In this document: positions 32,947 to 37,343 of the stretch, in pieces
How the letters are laid out: every line of letters begins with the position of its first letter
How positions within the stretch are numbered: the stretch's first letter is position 1
Source of the DNA: a virus
Reading direction: 5' to 3' (one strand)
DNA: 37,343 nt
IMG/VR virus record: IMGVR_UViG_3300020595_000086
Span: 1-37,343 of that record
Program-made: the position numbers and the translations under genes
Notes under the pieces: generated by a model
Database searches by the model: none
What the model was told of the DNA's origin: nothing
Seen by the model: only the letters and a program-made list of their open reading frames with translations

Positions 32947-33074
32947 TATGAAAATATTTTAGATAAAACTAAGGTTGCTATCATTCCAACAAAACAAATT
33001 GAAATAGCTTTCATTGCAAATTCTTCAGATCGTTTTTTTCTGTCACTATCATAATAAGGATGTTTTTTTCTCAT
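32946..33074 (-). CDS. Small membrane protein, 42 aa
   Basis: The 42-aa product starts with a charged cytoplasmic part (MRKKHPYYDSDRKKRSEEFA). A single membrane helix follows (MKAISICFVGMIATLVLSKI), ending FS, which suggests an N-in topology. It is coupled to the next gene by TAATG. Such tail-anchored small proteins are common in phage host-takeover regions, but the function is unknown. Confidence 0.6.
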   Translation of the reverse strand: MRKKHPYYDSDRKKRSEEFAMKAISICFVGMIATLVLSKIFS

Positions 33075-33076
33075 AT

Positions 33077-33244
33077 TTATTTAATTTTTAATTTAATTGT
33101 ATTATATGCTATCTCTAATCTATCACCTACTTCTAAATGTTTATATTTCTTTAATTTAGATAATCTAGTTGACTCTTTTAATACTTTATCTTTAATACCT
33201 TCACCAAGGGCTTGATATAGTATTTCTTCAATTTTATCTACCAT
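33077..33244 (-). CDS. Small hypothetical protein, 55 aa
   Basis: The 55-aa product (MVDKIEEILYQALGEGIKDK) is helical in the first half and has a KHLEVGDRLEIAYNTIKLKIK end that looks beta-rich. It lies 2 nt from the 42-aa gene's ATG and 3 nt after the 54-aa gene's stop. The tight packing on the same strand supports a real gene. Function unknown. Confidence 0.6.
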   Translation of the reverse strand: MVDKIEEILYQALGEGIKDKVLKESTRLSKLKKYKHLEVGDRLEIAYNTIKLKIK

Positions 33245-33247
33245 TTA

Positions 33248-33412
33248 TTAAAATAATTTTTTACCTAATATTAATGGAGAACTATCTTTATGTACTAATA
33301 TATGGAAGCAATTATCAAATTCTTTAATAATTAATGATTTATTTTTTAATAATTTATAATTTTTATAAACATATTCAGTAATTTCATTGATTTTTTTATC
33401 TTCCATCATCAT
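33248..33412 (-). CDS. Small hypothetical protein, 54 aa
   Basis: The frame begins with three consecutive ATG codons (33412, 33409, 33406), so the exact start is open. The product includes EDKKINEITEYVYKNYKLLK and HILVHKDSSPLILGKKLF. It overlaps the preceding gene by 17 nt in another frame, more than the usual coupling, which favours the third ATG. Function unknown. Confidence 0.6.
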   Translation of the reverse strand: MMMEDKKINEITEYVYKNYKLLKNKSLIIKEFDNCFHILVHKDSSPLILGKKLF

Positions 33413-33551
33413 TTTTTAATTTATTTTTAATAATTTCGCTAATTAATTCACTTTTTTCTTTTTCTAATTTAGAAATTTTAGATCTTAATGTTCTATTATT
33501 TCTTTCTAATTGAGTTACTCTCCAATTAATTCTTTGTATATCATTATTCAT
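33396..33551 (-). CDS. Small coiled-coil protein, 51 aa
   Basis: The product has heptad-like Leu/Ile spacing over nearly its whole length (RINWRVTQLERNNRTLRSKI, SKLEKEKSELISEIIKNK), so a coiled coil is likely, perhaps as a dimer. It has a short Asp-rich end. Its start overlaps the frameshifted secreted-protein gene by 8 nt. Function unknown; a scaffold, spanin-like or anti-host adaptor is possible. Confidence 0.6.
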   Translation of the reverse strand: MNNDIQRINWRVTQLERNNRTLRSKISKLEKEKSELISEIIKNKLKNDDGR

Positions 33552-34049
33552 TTATATATAATTTATTGTTTCTAATATACATTTTACCTACTGGAATTTC
33601 AATTAATTCTCTACCTAGTAAATCATATATTTTATTATTGTTAATTTTATCTAATATTAATTCATTTATTGATGTTGTACCTCCCATACTAAACAACACA
33701 TAAGTACTATCAGTATAATCAAATATTAATGAATCACAATAAGTAGGACATGCTATTATTTGATTCGGAGTATAAATGTATGCATCATAACAAAACTTAA
33801 CTGTGTCAGTCATGTTTATTAATGGGAATGAATATGGATTGTTTCCTTGTGGTGTATAACATGTTAATGTATTACATGCTGAAGCTTCCATTCTATAGAA
33901 TCTACCATATTTAAAATTCCATTTGCTTCCATGTATACTGTTAAAGGTAAACCTTGAAGTACAGTGTATGACAATGAGTCACATAAATTATTTTGTGCTT
34001 GTGTTTGTAGTCCAAGCGAAACTAATAATACTACTAATATCTTTTTCAT
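33544..34049 (-). pseudogene. Secreted protein with type IX-like sorting tail, frameshifted
   Basis: The first frame (34049-33864) has a signal peptide (KKILVVLLVSLGLQTQAQ) and CDSLSYTVLQGLPLTV. The second frame (to 33544) continues with ACNTLTCYTPQGN, MTDTVKFCYDAYIY, CDSLIFDYTDSTYVLFSMGG and the tail INELILDKINNNKIYDLLG. The tail resembles the C-terminal sorting domain of Bacteroidetes type IX secretion. The shared CDSL pattern on both sides shows that this was one gene of about 168 codons. The shift lies near 33890, after DSIEW; one extra G in GGAAG would restore the frame. No slippery heptamer is seen. A real mutation or a sequencing error are both possible. Confidence 0.7.
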
Positions 34050-34068
34050 TTTTTTAATTTTTAATTAA

Positions 34069-34096
34069 TATACAAAATCCATTTTCATAACCCAAG
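34069..34096 (-). promoter_or_regulatory. Bacteroidetes-type promoter for the secreted-protein gene
   Basis: The minus strand reads CTTG, 20 nt, TATATTAA, keeping the same spacing as the other seven promoters with one change in the -33 box. The leader runs about 15 nt to the ATG at 34049. No 15-nt repeat is present. Confidence 0.5.
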
Positions 34097-34103
34097 TTAT
34101 CCA

Positions 34104-34283
34104 TTACATCAATTTAGGTAATCTAAATTTTAATATTGGATTTCCATTTACAGTTGGCTGACCTAACTCATCAATACCAATTTCTTTTACCTTTACAGGT
34201 TTATTTCTAAATTTCCCAACCATAATAGTATCACCTATTTCAATTGGTATAATAAATTCTTTTCCTTTATAAGTTGCTTTCAT
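34104..34283 (-). CDS. Small hypothetical protein, 59 aa
   Basis: The 59-aa product (MKATYKGKEFIIPIEIGDTI) is beta-rich, with MVGKFRNKPVKVKEIGIDEL and a Pro/Leu end (FRLPKLM). Lengths and strand pattern suit a small SH3-like or OB-like barrel. It is coupled to the preceding gene by TAATG at 34283. No family recognised. Confidence 0.62.
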   Translation of the reverse strand: MKATYKGKEFIIPIEIGDTIMVGKFRNKPVKVKEIGIDELGQPTVNGNPILKFRLPKLM

Positions 34284-34600
34284 TATTTATATACTTTCAT
34301 TTGACTTATTTCACTCACAATTTTATTTACAGCTTGAGCCGTGTGAGTATTCGACTTTTTATTTTGATTAATTTGCTTTTGTAACACTTTAATATGATCA
34401 ACTTTTCCTTTAGAATACTGCTTATAATCCAACCAAAAACCTACCGCTACAATTAGGTTCATACCTAATGAAGCGAAAAGGGTTTTTACATCACCATAAA
34501 CATCCCAATTCATCGACAGATGTATGTGACCTACAATCCAAAACGGAATTGCTAGTTGTTGGCTTATCCAAATTAACAAAAATACTATAAACTTTTTCAT
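34283..34600 (-). CDS. Small membrane protein with two helices and a coiled tail
   Basis: From ATG 34600 (105 aa) the protein starts KKFIVFLLIWISQQLAIPFW, a membrane helix. A second hydrophobic segment follows (LFASLGMNLIVAVGFWL), and then a basic helical tail (KVLQKQINQNKKSNTH). ATG 34612 would add four residues and overlap the previous gene by 11 nt; I prefer 34600, which lies just past the previous stop. It could be an inner-membrane anchor. Function unknown. Confidence 0.65.
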   Translation of the reverse strand: MKKFIVFLLIWISQQLAIPFWIVGHIHLSMNWDVYGDVKTLFASLGMNLIVAVGFWLDYKQYSKGKVDHIKVLQKQINQNKKSNTHTAQAVNKIVSEISQMKVYK

Positions 34601-34601
34601 C

Positions 34602-34838
34602 TTACTTCGCATCTAATTCCCAGTATTCTTCCTCAATTGCATCCTCAATGGTTTCACAAAACATAAAGTGGGTTTGTGATCTCAAAACATGATCGCAGCC
34701 TTTCCAATCCCTATACGCTTTAACCAGGTCCATATTTAATCTATCAGTACCTTTAATGATGAATTTACTCACATTAACCTCCTGCTTTACCACATAGGCT
34801 TGGTTGTTAGCATATTTTAGTGTGTGTACTCCAATCAT
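34602..34838 (-). CDS. Hypothetical phage protein, 78 aa
   Basis: The product (MIGVHTLKYANNQAYVVKQE) has a beta-rich first half, VNVSKFIIKGTDRLNMDLVK, then WKGCDHVLRSQTHFMFCETI and an acidic end (EDAIEEEYWELDAK). Two Cys and two His in the middle could bind a metal, but the spacing is not a known finger. The upstream 48 nt contain TTTTTG and TAATATG, an imperfect promoter candidate. Confidence 0.65.
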   Translation of the reverse strand: MIGVHTLKYANNQAYVVKQEVNVSKFIIKGTDRLNMDLVKAYRDWKGCDHVLRSQTHFMFCETIEDAIEEEYWELDAK

Positions 34839-34886
34839 CGTATATACATATTAGGGCCTGGATATTTGTAGCAAAAAGCTTTCGAC

Positions 34887-35021
34887 TTATTTACTTCTTT
34901 TTCCACGCTTTGTTTTAAATTCACTTAATATTTGTTTATTCTTTTTCTTTTTTTTCTCTGCTATTATTTGTCTATAAATTGGACTTTCCCACTCACAACC
35001 TCTATATTCTTTTCTAGCCAT
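34887..35021 (-). CDS. Small basic protein, 44 aa
   Basis: The 44-codon frame encodes MARKEYRGCEWESPIYRQII followed by a Lys-rich stretch (AEKKKKKNKQ) and a basic end (KTKRGKRSK). It overlaps the upstream membrane-protein gene by 1 nt (TAATG), which supports it. Its strong positive charge suggests binding to nucleic acid or to an acidic host protein. Confidence 0.6.
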   Translation of the reverse strand: MARKEYRGCEWESPIYRQIIAEKKKKKNKQILSEFKTKRGKRSK

Positions 35022-35371
35022 TATTTCCACAAAATTTGAATACAAATTAATGATAAGGACAGTATTAAACTAACCATTGTTTTCATATTAATTCCTTCAC
35101 TAAAAAAATACCAAACACCAATTGCATAAATAATCATTCCTACTCCAAATCCTATAAATCTAGCAGGCCATAATAAACCTCCAAACCCACCAACCGTATA
35201 TTTAGTTCCCCAAATATAAAAAAACGATAATATTATTCCTGCTGCTGCTACCCATATTTCATTCTTTCTAAACCAATCCATTTTAAAAAATTGACCATTT
35301 AATTGAAAAAAGGTTAGTATATGGGCAACTACAAATGCCCCTATACCTATTAATAAATCGTAATACTTCAT
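35021..35371 (-). CDS. Four-helix membrane protein
   Basis: The 116-aa protein has four hydrophobic segments: about 5-22 (DLLIGIGAFVVAHILTFF), 40-56 (VAAAGIILSFFYIWG), 70-90 (FIGFGVGMIIYAIGVWYFF) and 98-114 (MVSLILSLSLICIQILW). An aromatic loop (GGFGGLLWPARF) lies between helices 2 and 3. It looks like an integral inner-membrane protein. It lies 1 nt after the stop of the 236-aa gene, behind the 36134 promoter. Holin, superinfection exclusion or transport are possible; none is supported by motifs. Confidence 0.7.
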   Translation of the reverse strand: MKYYDLLIGIGAFVVAHILTFFQLNGQFFKMDWFRKNEIWVAAAGIILSFFYIWGTKYTVGGFGGLLWPARFIGFGVGMIIYAIGVWYFFSEGINMKTMVSLILSLSLICIQILWK

Positions 35372-35372
35372 A

Positions 35373-36083
35373 CTATTTTTGCTCGTTAAAATGATTTAAT
35401 AAATCCATACCTTTTAATGCATCAACAGTAGCATCAAATTTTTTAAACATATATTCTTCATCTTGTCTAAATCCTAATTTAAACTCAACCCAACTACCAC
35501 TTTCAAATGAAACTAAAACTGTTGTAAATGAACGATTACTAACATATCCTGTTCCTTTTTGCACAGTAGCATTTGAATATAATTTTTTATACTTATCAAG
35601 AGTATAATCTAATAAATTACTTTTCTTAACATAACTATCAAATCTCCATTGTTGATCTTCGTTATGTTCATTTAATTTAACTAATAATGAAGATGGTTTA
35701 TAAGCTCTATATTGTGGAGTTATTCTAGAACACATTAATTTATCACCTTCTAAACTAACCATTGATTCATCAGATTTTAACTCACCAGCATAAAATCTTT
35801 TATGTTTTAAATAAACACCACCACTTACTGTGTTAAATGTTACTTCATGAGTAAATCTATTATCACCCCATCCAAATGATCTTTCAGTTGTATTAACTCC
35901 TGTTTCAACACTTCTATCAAAATTAACACCTTCTTCAAAACCAGCATCAGTAAGCATATCTATCGTTTTCTTTATACTTGCTACTCTATCAATTACTTGT
36001 TGATTTTGTCTTTTTATAAAACTATCAACTTCATTTAATTGTTCTTGATTTAATACTTGGAATAATTCTAATTGTTCTAACAT
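35373..36083 (-). CDS. Hypothetical phage protein, 236 aa
   Basis: The protein starts with helices (MLEQLELFQVLNQEQLNEVD, RVASIKKTIDMLTDAGF). It then has a beta-rich middle with NTTERSFGWGDNRFTHEVTF and a C-terminal half with DYTLDKYKKLYSNATV and SFTTVLVSFESGSWVEFKLG. No motif or family is recognised. It is the first gene behind the 36134-36166 promoter and has the start context AAAAATAAAGGTTATG, the combination also seen for the 110-aa gene at 12929. It is therefore probably an early or middle gene. Confidence 0.7.
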   Translation of the reverse strand: MLEQLELFQVLNQEQLNEVDSFIKRQNQQVIDRVASIKKTIDMLTDAGFEEGVNFDRSVETGVNTTERSFGWGDNRFTHEVTFNTVSGGVYLKHKRFYAGELKSDESMVSLEGDKLMCSRITPQYRAYKPSSLLVKLNEHNEDQQWRFDSYVKKSNLLDYTLDKYKKLYSNATVQKGTGYVSNRSFTTVLVSFESGSWVEFKLGFRQDEEYMFKKFDATVDALKGMDLLNHFNEQK

Positions 36084-36124
36084 AACCTTTATTTTTTTTA
36101 ATTTATACTTGGCTTTACGCCCTT

Positions 36125-36139
36125 ATTTACTCTGTAAAT
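36125..36139 (-). promoter_or_regulatory. 15-nt inverted repeat over the promoter -7 box, candidate operator
   Basis: ATTTAC-TCT-GTAAAT is the fourth copy of the 6-3-6 inverted repeat, overlapping the -7 box of the 36134 promoter. Confidence 0.5.
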
Positions 36140-36166
36140 ATACGAACCCTCTTTGCGGTAGCCAAA
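36134..36166 (-). promoter_or_regulatory. Bacteroidetes-type promoter, same 38 bp as at 12980
   Basis: TTTGG, a 20-nt spacer from TTTG and TATATTTAC are read on the minus strand. From 36134 to 36171 the sequence is identical to 12980-13017. The leader carries GGGCGTAAAGCC, a short hairpin. It drives the 236-aa gene and probably the membrane protein behind it. Confidence 0.75.
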
Positions 36167-36177
36167 TTTTTTCGCAA

Positions 36178-36555
36178 TTACTTTCTATTATTTTTTGATA
36201 TAAAATCACCGCTATCATATGATTTTAATATATGACATTGTTTACATAATAATTTATAGTTTGATGGTTGTTCACCTTCAAGTGTATGTTTACTATCTGA
36301 TATAATATGATCGACATCAAACAAACCTGCTAATTGTTTTATAGGCCTATTAGGATGAAATTTTTTAGCATCATAACCACATTCTTCACATTTTAATTCA
36401 TCATCTAATATTTTTTCAACTTTATACATTAAATGTGGTCTAGATGGAGCATTAGCAGCATATTTTTTATATTGAATATGAATAGGACAGTATTTATATT
36501 GCTGTGAAGCATTATAAAATTCTGTTTCTCTATTACACCAACTAACCTTACACAT
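36178..36555 (-). CDS. HNH endonuclease
   Basis: The 125-aa protein has an HNH core: CEECG (Cys56, Cys59), FDVDHII with His83, then SNYKLLCKQCH (Asn99, Cys104, Cys107, His108). The Cys pairs bind a structural zinc and the His and Asn form the beta-beta-alpha metal site that cuts DNA. A second Cys/His group at the N-terminus (CKVSWC, then CPIH) may form another small zinc finger. Free-standing HNH genes in phages are often homing endonucleases or packaging-linked nucleases. It has its own promoter (36577-36609). Confidence 0.9.
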   Translation of the reverse strand: MCKVSWCNRETEFYNASQQYKYCPIHIQYKKYAANAPSRPHLMYKVEKILDDELKCEECGYDAKKFHPNRPIKQLAGLFDVDHIISDSKHTLEGEQPSNYKLLCKQCHILKSYDSGDFISKNNRK

Positions 36556-36576
36556 AATTTTTTCTTTTAATTATAC

Positions 36577-36609
36577 CTAAATATACGAAAAAAAAACCGG
36601 GTATCCAAA
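36577..36609 (-). promoter_or_regulatory. Bacteroidetes-type promoter embedded in a terminator
   Basis: TTTGG, a 20-nt spacer (containing nine T) and TATATTTA are read on the minus strand. The TTTG lies in the loop and upper stem of the hairpin that ends the upstream membrane-protein gene, and the U-run of that terminator forms part of the spacer. It serves the HNH gene. Confidence 0.62.
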
Positions 36610-36625
36610 TGGATACACCGGTTTT
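36586..36625 (-). terminator. Rho-independent terminator behind the 36647 gene
   Basis: The hairpin pairs CCGG-GTATCC (597-606 of 36 kb) with GGATAC-A-CCGG (611-621), with loop AAAT and one bulged base. On the minus strand it is followed by nine T, and on the plus strand by TTTT, so it could act in both directions. It lies about 25 nt after the stop of the 75-aa membrane protein. Confidence 0.82.
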
Positions 36626-36646
36626 ATTTAATTAATGTAAATTAAC

Positions 36647-36874
36647 TTATTTTTTACCTACAAAAAATTGAGCTAATATTACTAAAACTACTAGTCCTAC
36701 AAATCCACCATTACCTAAGTCATTAACTAGGGCAGTTAGATTAGCAATTACATCCATTCCGAATACACTTGCTCCTGTAAGAACAGTCCATAAGATTGTT
36801 ATTGGAAGTAGTGCCATCATAATTGACAATAATCCTCCAAAAAATCCATTTACATACTTAATTACATTTTCCAT
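36647..36874 (-). CDS. Small membrane protein with two or three hydrophobic segments
   Basis: The 75-aa product has hydrophobic segments at about 9-32 (NGFFGGLLSIMMALLPITIL) and 52-71 (GNGGFVGLVVLVILAQFF) with a short basic end (VGKK). A Gly-rich start and small size would fit a holin-like or pinholin-like pore, but no lysis partner (endolysin) is visible in this window. It ends at a strong terminator and follows the OmpX-like gene, so the two are probably one transcript of envelope proteins. Confidence 0.68.
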   Translation of the reverse strand: MENVIKYVNGFFGGLLSIMMALLPITILWTVLTGASVFGMDVIANLTALVNDLGNGGFVGLVVLVILAQFFVGKK

Positions 36875-36900
36875 TTTTTAAAAATTTTAGTTAAACAATA

Positions 36901-37326
36901 TTAAAACTTAAGACCAAATCCTAACATTAAGTTAGTTGTTTTTTCTCCTAAATTATAAACTACCTTAGGATCTACAAATACATTTTTGTGAAATGTAAAC
37001 ATTTTTCCTAATCCTAGACTAAGATTATCAGTGTTCATGTCTGGTGCAGATAAATATGCATAAACATCATGACCTCCTACTGTCATAAAATATCTAGCAT
37101 GTAAATCTAATACCATGTCTGCTGATGAATCAACTTGTGATAAGTTTAAACCTACCATAAGTTTATCAGATACACCGTATCCTAATGTTGGAGCTACAGA
37201 CCATTCAGTCCAAGCTGTGTTTGCGATATCTCCAGTACCAATGTACCAATCGCCCTTCGCGTTTTGCGCATTAACTCCTACTACAACAAGCAGTGATAGA
37301 GCAAATGTTAAAATCATTTTTTTCAT
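36901..37326 (-). CDS. OmpX-like outer-membrane beta-barrel protein
   Basis: The 141-aa protein has a signal peptide (KKMILTFALSLLVVVGVNAQ, cut after Ala-Gln). About eight alternating beta strands follow (WSVAPTLGYGVSDKLMVGLN, MVLDLHARYFMTVG, DVYAYLSAP, LSLGLGKMF, FVDPKVVYNLG, LMLGFGLKF). The last residue is Phe, the usual signal for BAM-assisted insertion. It would sit in the host outer membrane during infection, where it could block receptors for other phages or change the envelope. The length fits eight-stranded OmpX/OmpA-type barrels. It is the last gene before the right edge and its promoter lies outside or at the edge of the window. Confidence 0.78.
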   Translation of the reverse strand: MKKMILTFALSLLVVVGVNAQNAKGDWYIGTGDIANTAWTEWSVAPTLGYGVSDKLMVGLNLSQVDSSADMVLDLHARYFMTVGGHDVYAYLSAPDMNTDNLSLGLGKMFTFHKNVFVDPKVVYNLGEKTTNLMLGFGLKF

Positions 37327-37343
37327 TTTTTTGATTTTGGTTA

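Noticed and set aside
33544-34049. Programmed -1 frameshift in the secreted-protein gene
   Set aside because: The shift region (around GAATGGAAG) has no slippery heptamer and no obvious downstream pseudoknot, so a base loss or sequencing error is the simpler reading.
1-37343. CRISPR array, insertion sequence or integrase/attachment site
   Set aside because: No regularly spaced direct repeats, transposase, recombinase or terminal inverted repeats were seen, so there is no sign of lysogeny or mobile elements.

Overview
The window looks like part of the genome of a contractile-tailed (T4-like, myovirus-type) phage that infects a marine Bacteroidetes/Flavobacteriia bacterium. The phage call rests on a gp6/gp25/gp5-type baseplate block, a gp55-type late sigma factor, a phage-type HD hydrolase, an ATP-dependent DNA ligase, a DUF932 protein, a tRNA gene and dense packing of genes on one strand. 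Neighbouring genes often overlap by 1 nt (TAATG) or 4 nt (ATGA). The host call rests on promoters of the Bacteroidetes form (TTTG, 18-20 nt, TAnnTTTG-like box), a secreted protein with a type IX-like C-terminal sorting tail, an OmpX-like barrel and a DUF5522 protein. The DNA is strongly AT-rich. Every convincing protein gene is on the minus strand, so transcription runs from high to low coordinates.

Layout. (a) 1-7435: virion genes (partial structural protein, gp6-like wedge, gp25-like wedge, two unassigned proteins, gp5-like hub/spike). (b) 7461-16735: late sigma factor, small membrane protein, HD hydrolase, tRNA-Ala, DNA ligase, T5orf172 protein, a Ser/Thr-rich structural-like protein, an HldE-type nucleotidyltransferase, DUF932, and a 750-nt stretch without minus-strand genes. 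That stretch is GC-richer, rich in inverted repeats and preceded by a plus-strand Bacteroidetes promoter. (c) 16.7-32.7 kb: after a few small genes, a 15-kb carbohydrate and modification cassette. It has three paralogous P-loop kinase-like proteins, a thioredoxin, a second nucleotidyltransferase, five paralogous glycosyltransferase-like proteins, an RmlD-like reductase, two DegT-type PLP proteins, a NeuD-type acyltransferase, a PhyH dioxygenase, an FkbM methyltransferase, an HldD-like ADP-heptose epimerase and a 789-aa fusion of a GT4 glycosyltransferase with a TibC/Aah-type heptosyltransferase. (d) 32.8-37.3 kb: many very small genes, a frameshifted secreted protein, small membrane proteins, an HNH endonuclease and an OmpX-like outer-membrane protein.

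How it may work together. The HldE-like, HldD-like and TibC-like genes suggest that the phage makes or remodels ADP-heptose and attaches heptose to a protein. The rest of the cassette would build or decorate a glycan. Transcription seems organised by eight minus-strand host-type promoters with an exact 20-nt spacer. Four of them carry a 15-nt inverted repeat over the -7 box that could be an operator. The gp55-like sigma factor presumably drives late structural genes from a different promoter class.
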